NCBI RefSeq assembly: GCF_002242685.1
Contig: NZ_NBIM01000006.1
Coordinates: 62,001-126,000, forward strand
DNA length: 64,000 bases
From: Oceanimonas doudoroffii
GTDB taxonomy: Bacteria; Pseudomonadota; Gammaproteobacteria; Enterobacterales; Aeromonadaceae
Reading direction: 5' to 3'
The notes beneath the pieces were generated by a model. That model ran no database searches. It saw only the letters and a list, made by a program, of their open reading frames with translations, and was not told the origin of the DNA. The position numbers and the translations under genes were made by a program. How positions within the stretch are numbered: the first letter of the stretch is position 1; the number at the start of each line of letters is the position of its first letter. Shown here piece after piece: positions 35,160 to 43,895 of the stretch.

Positions 35160-36638
35160 TCAGGACTTGTCCACCAGGTGCCAGCGAATGGCGAAGTGCT
35201 CAACGGCGGGAATTGATACATTGGCCCGCATCACCCGGTTGTTGTTCAGGTGGAAGGGGATCAGGGTTCCGCTTTGCTCGGTCAGCATGGTCTGGGCCTC
35301 CTGATAGAGGCGGGCGCGCTTGTCCTTGTCCAGCTCCTGCCGGGCCTGAGTCAGCAGTTGATCGAAGGCCGGATTGTTAAAGCCGGATTCATTCCATGGG
35401 GCCGTACTGCCAAAAATTTCACTCAGCACCTGATCGGCAGGACGCTGGCCCCAGGCGGTATTGAACGCGGGCTTTTTCATCCAGATGGTGTTCCAGTAAT
35501 CGGAGGCGGGCACGGTGTGAATATTGATGGTGATGCCGGCCTGGGCTGCCTGACGCTGATAAATTTCCGACATCGGTCGAAAGTAACCGTCAACGGTGCT
35601 GGTATAGAGATCCAGGGTCAGGCCATTTGGGTAGCCGGCTTCGTTCAGCAGTGCCCTGGCTCCGTCGATGTCCTGCTCACAGGTTTGTTCCAGTCGGTAC
35701 TGATCTCCGGCCCATACCGGGTTGTCGCAGGCCACGGTGGCGCCCCCCTTGCCAAACAGCAGCTGAATCATTTCCTGGCGATCTACCACCAGGCGCAGTG
35801 CCTTTCTGACCCTGGGATCCTGCAGGGCCGGGTCGTCGTTGCGAAATACAATGCCGCGCCAGTCACCGGTGGGAATGGCGTCGTAATGAAAGTGCTTGTT
35901 GCCCTCAAACATGCGCAGCTGCTGGCCGTTAACGCCGTTCCAGCCGGCCCAGTCGACCTGGCCCGCCAGCAACGCCTGAGTACGGGCGTTTTCATCCGCA
36001 ATGGCGATAAGCTCCATGCCATCCAGCCTGGGTTTGCCTTCCCAGTAGTCGGCAAAGGCATCAAAGGAGGTGGTGCCTTTGGGCTGGAATTTGGTCAGCT
36101 TGAAAGGACCGGTACCCACGCCCATCAGGGCCGGATCCTCATCAAAGCCTACCGGCACTATCTTGGCGCGGTAATCCATCAGCAGGATGGGCAGGTCGGC
36201 ATGGGCCTGGTTCAGGGTAAAAATCACCTTGCCGTCTTCGGTGCCGGTGACCTGCTTGATGATCGACAGGGCCGCGCGGGCCGGTGCGTCACGCTGGGGA
36301 TCCAGAATGCGGTTGAAGCTGTAGACCACGTCTTCCGCGGTCATGATGTTGCCATTGTGGAATTTGACATTTGGGCGCAGGGTAAAGGTCCACTGGTCGG
36401 CGCTGTCATTGGCACTCCAGCCGCTGGCCAGGGAGGCGACCGGCTCGCCCTGTTCGCCCTGGCGCACCAGCCGGTTGTACAGCACCTGCACGGCATCGTA
36501 ATAGCGGGTGGTAGAGATGGGGTCGAGGGATTCCTTGCCGTTATATTCCAGCCAGTAGGGGGTCTTCAGGGTTTCGGCCTGAGCCAGGGTGGTGCCGGAG
36601 ATAAGGAGTAATCCGGCCAGGCTGTGCTTCCAGTTCAT
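35160..36638 (-). CDS. Periplasmic solute-binding protein, family 5 (DppA/OppA-like)
   Basis: A 492-residue lipid-free binding protein with signal peptide MNWKHSLAGLLLISGTTLAQ. Family 5 features are TFTLRPNVKFHNGNIMTAEDVVYSFNR near residue 85, ATVACDNPVWAG and IPFHLNNNRV at the C-terminus. Family 5 proteins bind peptides, nickel, opines or other polar solutes, so the family does not reveal the ligand. It is the first gene of the operon with hydrolase, two permeases and ATPase. An inverted repeat about 105 bases upstream matches one in front of the tmpA-like gene, tying its expression to phosphonate oxidation. Confidence 0.88.
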   Translation of the reverse strand: MNWKHSLAGLLLISGTTLAQAETLKTPYWLEYNGKESLDPISTTRYYDAVQVLYNRLVRQGEQGEPVASLASGWSANDSADQWTFTLRPNVKFHNGNIMTAEDVVYSFNRILDPQRDAPARAALSIIKQVTGTEDGKVIFTLNQAHADLPILLMDYRAKIVPVGFDEDPALMGVGTGPFKLTKFQPKGTTSFDAFADYWEGKPRLDGMELIAIADENARTQALLAGQVDWAGWNGVNGQQLRMFEGNKHFHYDAIPTGDWRGIVFRNDDPALQDPRVRKALRLVVDRQEMIQLLFGKGGATVACDNPVWAGDQYRLEQTCEQDIDGARALLNEAGYPNGLTLDLYTSTVDGYFRPMSEIYQRQAAQAGITINIHTVPASDYWNTIWMKKPAFNTAWGQRPADQVLSEIFGSTAPWNESGFNNPAFDQLLTQARQELDKDKRARLYQEAQTMLTEQSGTLIPFHLNNNRVMRANVSIPAVEHFAIRWHLVDKS

Positions 36639-36741
36639 ATCGACGTCTCACTAACGGTATGGGGATTGCCAGTGAGATTAACCGGGGGCCGTGACGGTTT
36701 TTTGATGCAGGTACGCCCTTTTTTCGAGTTTGCAGGCAGGG

Positions 36742-36764
36742 TTGCTAAGGGAGAGCCTTAGCAA
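36742..36764. promoter_or_regulatory. Putative LysR operator, site A (binding-protein operon)
   Basis: TTGCTAAGG (36742-36750), spacer GAGAG, CCTTAGCAA (36756-36764) is a perfect dyad in the 152-base region between the LysR stop and the binding-protein start. Site B at 37816-37838 matches it at 16 of 23 positions. Confidence 0.6.
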
Positions 36765-36790
36765 AACCGGGGCAAGACTCGAACGATTTC

Positions 36791-37702
36791 CTACCTGGCG
36801 GCATTTTCCTGCTCCAGCTCCTGCAGCAGCCAGTGTCTGAACACTCGAATTTTTTCCAGCTCCCGCTTGTGGGGCGGAATCAGCAGAAAGTGGTTGCTCT
36901 GGCTCGGCATGCGGTAGGCATGGGCCTGGATCAGTTCGCGGCGGGCCAGCAACTGCCTGACCAGTGGGTAGCGCACCAGCAGCAGGCCCAGCCCCTGAAG
37001 GGCGGCGGCAATGGCCAGGCTGGAGGTGCTAAATTCCATCGGCGGCATGGTATAGCCCTGCTGAGGATCCTGCTGCCGAAACCAGTCCCGCCACCCTTCA
37101 CGGTAGCCGTAGCATCCCAGCTTGGGGTAGGAAGACAACAAATGCAGCGGGGCATCGGCGGGGTAGTGCACCAGCAGTGACGGACTGGCCACTACTACCC
37201 AGTCGTCGTTGGTCAGTTGCTCGGCGTCCCGATCCGGCCAGTTGCCGTAACCATTGATGATTTCCGCATCCACCTCGCCCGGTTCGTCCGGTATGGCATG
37301 GTTGGTGGCCAGCAGCCTCAGCAGTATGCCCGGGTAAGCCTCGCGAAAACGGGCCAGCCGAGGGATCAGCCAGTGCTCGGCAAAGCTGTGGGCCACCCGC
37401 AAGGTCAGCTGGGTTTGTTGCTCGCCGTGAAACAGATCGTCCGTGCCCTTCTTCAGGGATTCAAACAGCCAGCTTAACAGCGGCAGATAGGACCGGGCCT
37501 CGTCGGTGAGTTCGATGCGGCTGCCCTTGCGAATGAACAGCCTGACATTCAGAAAGTCTTCAAGCTGTTTTACCCGCTGGCTGATGGCGCCCTGGGTTAC
37601 GCACAGTTCTTCGGCGGCCCGGGTCAGGCTTTGATAGCGGGCGGCAGTCTCAAAGGCCAGCAGGGCATTGAGGGGAGGTAAACGGTTGGTTTTGTATTGC
37701 AT
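36791..37702 (-). CDS. GcvA-like LysR-family regulator of the phosphonate cluster
   Basis: A 303-residue LysR protein: LNALLAFETAARYQSLTRAAEELCV and TQGAISQRVKQLEDFL form the helix-turn-helix, and a GcvA-type effector domain follows. An adjacent in-frame GTG at 37705 is an alternative to the ATG at 37702. It is divergent from the tmpA-like gene across about 200 bases and lies immediately upstream of the binding-protein operon. Both promoter regions hold copies of one dyad, so it very likely controls both units and probably itself. The inducer is presumably the transported phosphonate or its product. Confidence 0.87.
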   Translation of the reverse strand: MQYKTNRLPPLNALLAFETAARYQSLTRAAEELCVTQGAISQRVKQLEDFLNVRLFIRKGSRIELTDEARSYLPLLSWLFESLKKGTDDLFHGEQQTQLTLRVAHSFAEHWLIPRLARFREAYPGILLRLLATNHAIPDEPGEVDAEIINGYGNWPDRDAEQLTNDDWVVVASPSLLVHYPADAPLHLLSSYPKLGCYGYREGWRDWFRQQDPQQGYTMPPMEFSTSSLAIAAALQGLGLLLVRYPLVRQLLARRELIQAHAYRMPSQSNHFLLIPPHKRELEKIRVFRHWLLQELEQENAAR

Positions 37703-37815
37703 CACCTTTCAGACCTGAATCAGTTGTTACGGACAAGGCACGGCCAAATGGGCGTGCTCGGGGCTACTCCCTAGTACCCGGAATGAGTGACGTTTTGATG
37801 ACATGGGCTTCAGCA

Positions 37816-37838
37816 TTTCTAAGGCCAAGCCACAGAAA
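37816..37838. promoter_or_regulatory. Putative LysR operator, site B (lysR/tmpA intergenic)
   Basis: TTTCTAAGGCC with the facing arm ending CAGAAA (37816-37838), flanked outward to CATTTCT/AGAAATG (37814-37840). It agrees with site A at 16 of 23 bases, including the CTAAGG half-site, and lies 63 bases before the tmpA-like ATG. Confidence 0.6.
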
Positions 37839-37900
37839 TGATCGATGTTGCCGACGCTGCCGCGTCGCTAGAGTAGCGACAAACCAAAGGGAGCGACCAT

Positions 37901-39001
37901 ATGTTGAACGACTTCGAATTTGAGCAGAACAGCCTGACCCTGAACTGGCATGACGGCCGGGTGACCCGGCTCGATGTTTTGTGGCTGCAGGATCATGATC
38001 CTGCCGGACGGCATGCCAATGGCCAGCGGCTGATCTCGGTGCTGGATCTGGACTGGCAGGCCACCATCCAGTCGGTGGAGCGGCAGGACGACGAACTGGT
38101 GATTCGGCTGAGCAATGACCGCCGGCTGCATTATTCGCTGGCACGACTGCACCAGGACGGCCTGGTGAGCCAGCAGGACGACAGAGGCTGGTCTGGAAAA
38201 ACCCTGTGGCGAGGGGAGGACTTTCAAGTGCCCACCGTCGACTGGCAGGCCTATCAGAGTCAGGATGACGCGCGCCGAAGGGCGCTGGCCGCCGTGGCCG
38301 ACAGCGGACTGGTGCTGCTGCGGGGCGTGCCCTGTGAGCCGGGACAGGTATTAAAGGTCATCGAGACCTTTGGCTTTGTGCGGGAAACCAATTATGGCCG
38401 CCTGTTTGACGTGCAGACCGTGGTCTCACCCAGCAACCTGGCATTCAGCAACCTGGGACTGGGCCCGCATACCGACAACCCCTACCGGGATCCGGTGCCC
38501 GGCATACAGCTGCTGCATTGCCTGGCCAATGAGGTGGACGGCGGCGAGAATCTGCTGGTCGACGGCTTTCAGGCGGCTGCCATGTTGCGGCAAGAGTACC
38601 CCGAGGCATTTGAGTTGCTGACTCAGGTTCGACTGCCCTATCGGTTCAGCGATGGCCAGGCCGATCTGCGCAGCCGAGTGCCTTTTATCGAAACCGACCA
38701 GGCCGGCAATGTGCTCAAGGTGCGTTACAACAACCGCTCCATTGCTCCCTTTATGTTGCCGTTTGATGAGCAGCGGGCCTTCTACCAGGCCTATCGGCTC
38801 TGGGCGGAAGTCCTGTCTGACCCGGAGCTGGCGCTCACCTTTCGCCTGGAGCCCGGCGACTGCCTGGTGTTTGACAACACGCGAGTGATGCATGCCCGCA
38901 CCGCCTTTACCGATGGCGGTCGCCGTCATCTGCAGGGCGCCTACAGCGATCTGGACGGGCTCTACTCCTCCCTGTATCAGTCAGGAGCCCAATCATGCTG
39001 A
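37901..39001 (+). CDS. tmpA: TmpA-like 2-oxoglutarate/Fe(II) oxygenase (annotated family: gamma-butyrobetaine hydroxylase)
   Basis: A 366-residue TauD/TfdA-fold enzyme. An N-terminal butyrobetaine-hydroxylase-type domain (about 10-90) lacks the zinc cysteines of animal enzymes (LWLQDHDPAG where LWLRDNCPC is usual). The iron triad is His190-X-Asp192 (GPHTDNPYRDP) and His331 (VMHARTAF), with a 2-oxoglutarate arginine at 341 or 342. Homologues named TmpA hydroxylate 2-trimethylaminoethylphosphonate at C1. The call rests on overlap by seven bases with a PhnZ/TmpB-type gene, which carnitine pathways lack. GGGAG precedes the ATG. If the partner were ignored, butyrobetaine hydroxylase would be the default name. 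Confidence 0.82.
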   Translation: MLNDFEFEQNSLTLNWHDGRVTRLDVLWLQDHDPAGRHANGQRLISVLDLDWQATIQSVERQDDELVIRLSNDRRLHYSLARLHQDGLVSQQDDRGWSGKTLWRGEDFQVPTVDWQAYQSQDDARRRALAAVADSGLVLLRGVPCEPGQVLKVIETFGFVRETNYGRLFDVQTVVSPSNLAFSNLGLGPHTDNPYRDPVPGIQLLHCLANEVDGGENLLVDGFQAAAMLRQEYPEAFELLTQVRLPYRFSDGQADLRSRVPFIETDQAGNVLKVRYNNRSIAPFMLPFDEQRAFYQAYRLWAEVLSDPELALTFRLEPGDCLVFDNTRVMHARTAFTDGGRRHLQGAYSDLDGLYSSLYQSGAQSC

Positions 39002-39579
39002 ACCAGGCCCCGACCCGGGAGAATATTCTCGACATGATCGAAGCTATCTTCACGCTCCATGGCGCCGACTCCTACCTGGGCGAAGAAGTGACCATGGCCC
39101 AGCATATGTTGCAGGCGGCCTGGCTGGGCGAGCGGCAGGGAGAGAGTGAGGCCGTGGTGCTGGCGGCCCTGCTCCATGATGTGGGCCACTATGCCAACAA
39201 GCTGCCGCCGGAAGTGCTGATGTCGGGAACGGACAATCGTCATCAGGAGTCGGCCTCGGCCTGGCTGGCCCCGTTTTTTCCCGCCGAGATCATCGAGCCC
39301 ATTCGCCTGCATGTGGCTGCCAAGCGATATTTGGTCACGGTGGACCCGGACTATCGAGCACAGTTGTCACAGGCATCCCTGGACTCGTTGATCCTGCAGG
39401 GCGGCAACATGTCGGCGGCAGAGGTGGAGCAAATGGAAGCCAGTCCTTACCTGGACATGGCCATTCGCGTGCGCCGGCTGGATGATCAGGGCAAGGATCC
39501 GGAGTTAACCACGCCGGACTTCGGCCATTTCAAACCCAGGCTGGCCCGCTGGCTGCTGCCCGGTGACCCCGAGCGATAA
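38995..39579 (+). CDS. tmpB: TmpB/PhnZ-like HD-domain mixed-valent diiron oxygenase
   Basis: A 194-residue HD protein. The set that marks the C-P-cleaving PhnZ group is present: Tyr27 and Glu30 (SYLGEEVT), His37, His61-Asp62 in LLHDVGHY, His83, His106 and an aspartate at 163 or 164 in RRLDDQGKD. The spacing matches PhnZ (24, 27, 34, 58, 59, 80, 104, 161) with an offset of about three. In characterised pairs TmpB oxidises the 1-hydroxy product of TmpA to glycine betaine and phosphate. Its start overlaps the tmpA stop, so the two are coupled. Confidence 0.85.
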   Translation: MLNQAPTRENILDMIEAIFTLHGADSYLGEEVTMAQHMLQAAWLGERQGESEAVVLAALLHDVGHYANKLPPEVLMSGTDNRHQESASAWLAPFFPAEIIEPIRLHVAAKRYLVTVDPDYRAQLSQASLDSLILQGGNMSAAEVEQMEASPYLDMAIRVRRLDDQGKDPELTTPDFGHFKPRLARWLLPGDPER

Positions 39580-39811
39580 TTGTCTGGCACTTATTTGTGC
39601 CGCGCGGTCCCAAGGGGTCGCCTATGGGGCATGAGGGATTCAAGCGAAGAAAATCGATTCGATGGGGGTGTTGATAAAGCCGGGCAGCAGGCGCTACAAC
39701 TGTGTCATGTATTGCAAAATATTGCATTTTTGGTTTGTTTGTGAGCGGTCATGCTATAGAGTTGCGTGGTTTTTAGGATATAAGATGGCTCTCAGGCCAC
39801 AAAGGATGACT

Positions 39812-41032
39812 ATGAACCAAACCCAACCTCTGATGCTGCGCATGGTCTATGGCGGCAGCCTGGTAACTCGAATTTTGATCGGTATTGTGGCCGGTGCCCT
39901 GCTGGCGGTGCTGGCTCCCTCTGCGGCCGAGTCGGCCGGCCTGTTGGGCAGCCTGTTTGTGGGCGCGCTCAAGGCCGTGGCCCCGGTGCTGGTGTTCGTG
40001 CTGGTGATGTCCTCCATCGCCAATCACAAGAAAGGCGAGCAGACCAGCATTCGGCCCATTCTCTATCTCTACCTGCTGGGCACCTTTGCCGCCGCACTCA
40101 CCGCCGTGCTGCTGAGCTTTGCCTTTCCCACCGAGCTGGTGCTGGTGAGCCATGGCGGCGAAGCGTCGCCCCCCGAAGGCATTGGCGAAGTGCTGCAGAC
40201 CCTGGTGTTCAACATTGTCGACAATCCGGTAAATGCCCTGCTGACCGGCAACTTTATCGGCGTGCTGGCCTGGGCCGTGGGCCTGGGACTGGCATTTCAC
40301 CATGCCGGCGACAGCACCAAGACCCTGCTGGGCGACCTGTCGATGGGCGTGTCGGCCATCGTCAAGTTTGTTATTCGCCTGGCACCGGTGGGCATTTTTG
40401 GCCTGGTGGCCAATACCATCGCCAGCACCGGTTTTGACGCGCTCTGGGGTTATGCCCAGCTGCTCGCGGTGCTGCTTGGCGCCATGATGATCATTGCCTT
40501 GGTGGTGAACCCGCTGCTGGTGTACCTGAAGATTGGACGTAACCCCTATCCGCTGGTGCTGCAGTGCCTGCGTGAAAGTGGCGTGACCGCCTTCTTCACC
40601 CGCAGCTCCGCCGCCAATATTCCGGTGAACATGGAGCTGTGCAAAAAGCTCAAGCTGCACGAAGACACCTACTCGGTGTCCATTCCCCTGGGCGCCACCA
40701 TCAACATGGGTGGGGCCGCCATCACCATTACCGTGCTGACCCTGGCGGCGGTCAATACCCTGGGCATTGAGGTGGACATCATGACCGCCCTGTTGCTGAG
40801 CGTGGTGGCGGCGGTGTCGGCCTGTGGCGCCTCGGGCGTGGCCGGTGGCTCGCTGCTGCTGATCCCCCTGGCCTGCAGCCTGTTTGGCATTCCCAATGAG
40901 GTGGCCATGCAGGTAGTGGCCGTGGGCTTTATTATTGGCGTGCTGCAGGACTCTGCCGAAACCGGCCTGAACAGCTCCACCGACGTGCTGTTTACCGCCG
41001 CGGCCTGCATTGCCGACGAGCAACGAGGCTAA
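39812..41032 (+). CDS. sstT: Sodium:serine/threonine symporter
   Basis: A 406-residue DAACS-family carrier with eight or so membrane segments and the re-entrant loops of the family: [18 protein letters not shown] (serine-rich loop), [22 protein letters not shown] and [18 protein letters not shown]. These match SstT better than glutamate or dicarboxylate carriers. I chose the ATG at 39812 with AAAGGA five bases upstream; the longer frame upstream is noncoding leader. A direct repeat of TATTGCA lies in the leader at about 39713. A strong terminator follows. Confidence 0.9.
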   Translation: MNQTQPLMLRMVYGGSLVTRILIGIVAGALLAVLAPSAAESAGLLGSLFVGALKAVAPVLVFVLVMSSIANHKKGEQTSIRPILYLYLLGTFAAALTAVLLSFAFPTELVLVSHGGEASPPEGIGEVLQTLVFNIVDNPVNALLTGNFIGVLAWAVGLGLAFHHAGDSTKTLLGDLSMGVSAIVKFVIRLAPVGIFGLVANTIASTGFDALWGYAQLLAVLLGAMMIIALVVNPLLVYLKIGRNPYPLVLQCLRESGVTAFFTRSSAANIPVNMELCKKLKLHEDTYSVSIPLGATINMGGAAITITVLTLAAVNTLGIEVDIMTALLLSVVAAVSACGASGVAGGSLLLIPLACSLFGIPNEVAMQVVAVGFIIGVLQDSAETGLNSSTDVLFTAAACIADEQRG

Positions 41033-41048
41033 ATAACCTCCTGAACGG

Positions 41049-41084
41049 AAAAGGCCGGTGAGTGCAAACTCACCGGCCTTTTTT
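41049..41084. terminator. Strong Rho-independent terminator after sstT
   Basis: A 15-bp stem (41049-41063 with 41068-41082, core AAGGCCGGTGAGT) with loop GCAA, then a T-run. The A-tract on the left would also stop minus-strand transcription. Confidence 0.93.
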
Positions 41085-41173
41085 ATTGCCCGTATGGGTA
41101 CTCGGTTTCGCCGTTGCTGTTTTTGCAACGAACAGTGCCACATTCAGGCGCAAACGGAGCCTGTTAATCATGC

Positions 41174-41192
41174 AATAATGAGAATTATTATT
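41174..41192. promoter_or_regulatory. Fur box upstream of the orphan siderophore-binding protein
   Basis: AATAATGAGAATTATTATT matches the Fur consensus at 15 of 19 positions and is itself nearly palindromic. It ends 30 bases before the ATG. Confidence 0.82.
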
Positions 41193-41222
41193 GATAACAA
41201 ACAGCGCGCAAAGGAGATTCTG

Positions 41223-42077
41223 ATGAAATTGGCAACCGTCTTGTCGGCCGCCGGCCTGGTGCTGGCCAGCCAGCTGGCCATGGCCGCCGCACCGGCCCGT
41301 ATCGTTAGCTTTGACCACGGCAGCCTGGATACGCTCGACGCCCTCGGCCTTGGCAAGCAGGTGGTGGCCGTGCCCAAACAGGCCATGCCCGCCTACCTGT
41401 CGGCCTACACCGGTGCCGCCTTCAACGATGCGGGTAGTCTGAAAGAGCCTGATATTGATGCCCTCAAAGCGGCCGAACCGTCCCTGATCCTGATCACAGG
41501 CCGGCAGGGTGGCAGTAGAGAACAGCTGGAAACGGTGGCTCCGGTGCGCGATGTGACCCTGCAGGGAGACGACTACTGGTCAGCCTTCAGCGCCAGGGTG
41601 CGTAGCCTGGCCGGCGAGCTGGGTGCCGCCGACGGGGGCGAACGGGCCCTGGGCCAGCTGGAGCGGCGGCTGGCCGAACTCAGGGCCGGCATTAACGGCG
41701 ACCCTGAAGTACTGGTGGTGACCCATAACGAGGGCAAGTTTTCCCTGCGCCATGAGGCCGTGGTCGAGCAGTTGCTGAAGCTGAAGGCACCCGAACTGCC
41801 GGACGGCGTGGACAGTGTCACTCATGGTGCCCGCAGCTTTACTCCGCTCACGCCGGCCCTGATGGCCCAAATGCAACCCGCCGCCGTGCTGGTGGTGGAT
41901 CGCAGCGCCGCCATTGGCGGTGAGCCGCTGGAGCAGGCCAACCTGCGTCAGGCCCTGGACGCGGCCGGTGGTCAGGACATTCGCCTGGGCTACCTGAGCC
42001 CCGCCCTCTGGTACCTTTCCGGCGGTGGCCTGCAAAGCGTGCGCCTGCAGGCGGAAGAAGTGGCGGCGGTTCTCTGA
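41223..42077 (+). CDS. Iron-siderophore periplasmic binding protein (CeuA/YclQ/FatB-like), orphan
   Basis: A 284-residue class III binding protein: signal peptide ending SQLAMAA, then PARIVSFDHGSLDTLDALGLG, LKAAEPSLILITGRQG and a C-terminal LWYLSGGGLQSVRLQ. The start at 41223 has AAGGAG and a strong Fur box upstream. No permease or ATPase gene is adjacent; the next gene is convergent. It may share the FecCD-type channel at 4920-7828 or another system outside the window. Proteins of this type bind catecholate or mixed siderophores. Confidence 0.85.
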   Translation: MKLATVLSAAGLVLASQLAMAAAPARIVSFDHGSLDTLDALGLGKQVVAVPKQAMPAYLSAYTGAAFNDAGSLKEPDIDALKAAEPSLILITGRQGGSREQLETVAPVRDVTLQGDDYWSAFSARVRSLAGELGAADGGERALGQLERRLAELRAGINGDPEVLVVTHNEGKFSLRHEAVVEQLLKLKAPELPDGVDSVTHGARSFTPLTPALMAQMQPAAVLVVDRSAAIGGEPLEQANLRQALDAAGGQDIRLGYLSPALWYLSGGGLQSVRLQAEEVAAVL

Positions 42078-42081
42078 GTCC

Positions 42082-42110
42082 ATGCTCCGGCGGCTTGGCC
42101 GCCGGAGCAT
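42082..42110. terminator. Long GC-rich hairpin between convergent genes
   Basis: ATGCTCCGGCGGC (42082-42094) and its exact complement (42098-42110) form a 13-bp stem with a 3-base loop between the binding-protein and teaD stops. No T-run is present, so termination strength is uncertain. Confidence 0.5.
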
Positions 42111-42120
42111 AGCTGTCCGG

Positions 42121-42564
42121 TTACACAACCAGTACCGGGCATTTGGCGGCGCTGGTGACCCGGTGAGAGACGCTGCCAAGCAGCATGCCTTCTTTGTCGC
42201 TATGGGTGCCGCGGGTGCCCACCACAATCAGGTCCGCCTCCTTTTCCCGAGCAAACTTCACGATGATTTTTGAAGGGCGGCCGCCGCGCACAAAACCACG
42301 CAGATGAGTGGCACCCCGTTCCCGGGCGTGAGTCTTGGCGAAGTTGACCACTTCACGGGCGTACTCCGACAGCACCTTGTCGGGAATGTCCATCTCCACC
42401 GGACGACCGATGGACAGGCTGGCCTCAAACAGGCTGTGATGCTTGTACACACAAATCAGCAATATCTCGGCCTCGGGCAGCAGCCGTTGCAGCTGCACCG
42501 CCTTGTCTACCGCCCTGAGCGCGGTGTCGGAGCCGTCCACGGCCACCACGATTCGTTGAAACAC
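42121..42564 (-). CDS. teaD: Universal stress protein of the TRAP operon (TeaD-like)
   Basis: A 147-residue UspA-fold protein starting at GTG 42564 behind AAAGGAGG. The ATP-binding end VVGTRGTHSDKEGMLLGSVSHRV matches the ATP-binding Usp pattern G-2X-G-9X-G(S/T). VYKHHSLFEASLSIGRP closely recalls Halomonas elongata TeaD, which is encoded after teaABC and modulates ectoine uptake. Its place right after the TRAP large permease supports the same regulatory role here. Confidence 0.82.
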   Translation of the reverse strand: MFQRIVVAVDGSDTALRAVDKAVQLQRLLPEAEILLICVYKHHSLFEASLSIGRPVEMDIPDKVLSEYAREVVNFAKTHARERGATHLRGFVRGGRPSKIIVKFAREKEADLIVVGTRGTHSDKEGMLLGSVSHRVTSAAKCPVLVV

Positions 42565-42596
42565 ATAGCCTCCTTTCTGTGTGCGGCAAACGGGAG

Positions 42597-43883
42597 TCAG
42601 TCCGCAAAGGCCAGATCCCGAAAGTACAGCGCGATGTCGGGAAAGGCGATAATCAGCCCGGCGGCCACCACCAGCATAAAGATAAAGGGGGGCGTGCCGC
42701 GGATCACTTCCATATAGGGCCGCTTGAAAATGGCGATGGCGGTGAAAATGTCACAGCCAAAGGGGGGCGTGGCCGAGCCAATGGCCACCTGCAGGGTAAT
42801 CAGCACCCCCACCAGTACCGGATCCAGCCCGGTGGACTGAATGGCCGGGGCAAAAATGGGGGTGAGCACCAGGATCACCACGATGGGATCCACAAACATG
42901 CAGGCGATAAAGAAGGCCACGCAAATGGCGATCAGCACGCCCACCGGGCCGGCTTCGTTCACGCCCACCGATTCCAGAATGGTCTGGGGCACCTGGGCAA
43001 ACGACAGTATCCAGGAAAAGCCGTTGCCCACCGCCACCAGAATAAACACCACGGCGGTGATCAGACCCGTGGACTTGGCAATGCGGTAGATGTCGGGCAG
43101 TTTCAGCGAGCGGAACACCACGAACTCCAGCAAAAAGGCGTAGAGCACACACACCGCGGCGGCCTCGGTAGGGCTGAAAATGCCGCCGTAAATGCCGCCC
43201 ACAATGATCACCGGAAAGAACAGCGGCCACAGCGCCATGCGCACCGCCCGGCCGCGTTCACGCCAGCTGGCCCTGGGCTCGGTAGGCACCTCGTTCTTGT
43301 GGGCGTAATACAGGCAGTAGAGCGAGAACATAAACAGGATCAGCAGTCCCGGGCCGATGCCGGCAATAAACAGCTCGGCGATGGAGGTTTCCGAGATCAC
43401 CCCGTAGATAATCATGCCGATGCTGGGGGGGATTAAAAAGGCGATGTCACTGGCGTTGATGATCAGCGCCAGGGTAAAGGGATCGGAATAACCGGCCCTG
43501 AGCATCTTGGGCCGCAGTGGCGAACCCACCGCCACCACGGTGGCCTGGGTGGAGCCGGACACGGCGCCAAACAGGGTGCAGGAGGTGGCGGTGCTGATGG
43601 CCAGCCCGCCCTTGATGTGGCCGATAAAGGCCATCACCATGTTGATCAGCCGGTCGGCGGAGTGGCCCCGGGTCATGATGTCGGCGGCGAGAATAAACAT
43701 GGGCACGGCAATCAGCGAGGCCGGGCGAATGCCGCCCATCATCTGCTGAATAAAGGTGCCCATCTGGCCAAAGCCGTCGAACATCATTACAAAGCCAACC
43801 ACGGCGGCGGTGATCAGCGGAATCATCATGGGAAAGCCCAGCAGCAGCAGGCCAATCATGATCGACATTAACAGTGTTGCCAT
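42597..43883 (-). CDS. teaC: TRAP transporter large permease (DctM type; TeaC-like)
   Basis: A 428-residue DctM protein with about 12 membrane segments, including LFGAVSGSTQATVVAVGSPL, DIAFLIPPSIGMIIYGVISE and VLVGVLITLQVAIGSATPPFG, all typical of the large TRAP subunit. It forms the Na+-driven channel with the small subunit encoded 12 bases upstream. Confidence 0.92.
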   Translation of the reverse strand: MATLLMSIMIGLLLLGFPMMIPLITAAVVGFVMMFDGFGQMGTFIQQMMGGIRPASLIAVPMFILAADIMTRGHSADRLINMVMAFIGHIKGGLAISTATSCTLFGAVSGSTQATVVAVGSPLRPKMLRAGYSDPFTLALIINASDIAFLIPPSIGMIIYGVISETSIAELFIAGIGPGLLILFMFSLYCLYYAHKNEVPTEPRASWRERGRAVRMALWPLFFPVIIVGGIYGGIFSPTEAAAVCVLYAFLLEFVVFRSLKLPDIYRIAKSTGLITAVVFILVAVGNGFSWILSFAQVPQTILESVGVNEAGPVGVLIAICVAFFIACMFVDPIVVILVLTPIFAPAIQSTGLDPVLVGVLITLQVAIGSATPPFGCDIFTAIAIFKRPYMEVIRGTPPFIFMLVVAAGLIIAFPDIALYFRDLAFAD

Positions 43884-43895
43884 GGAATCAGCCCT

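Noticed and set aside
37901..39001. Annotation as gamma-butyrobetaine hydroxylase of carnitine synthesis
   Set aside because: The partner gene is a PhnZ/TmpB-type C-P-cleaving oxygenase and no carnitine gene is near. TmpA enzymes are known to have been misnamed this way.
38995..39579. Generic HD phosphohydrolase
   Set aside because: The Tyr27/Glu30 pair and the six-ligand diiron set with PhnZ spacing indicate an oxygenase.
42082..42110. Attachment site or recombination site
   Set aside because: It is a single perfect hairpin between convergent stops with no second copy or integrase. A transcript end is the simpler reading.
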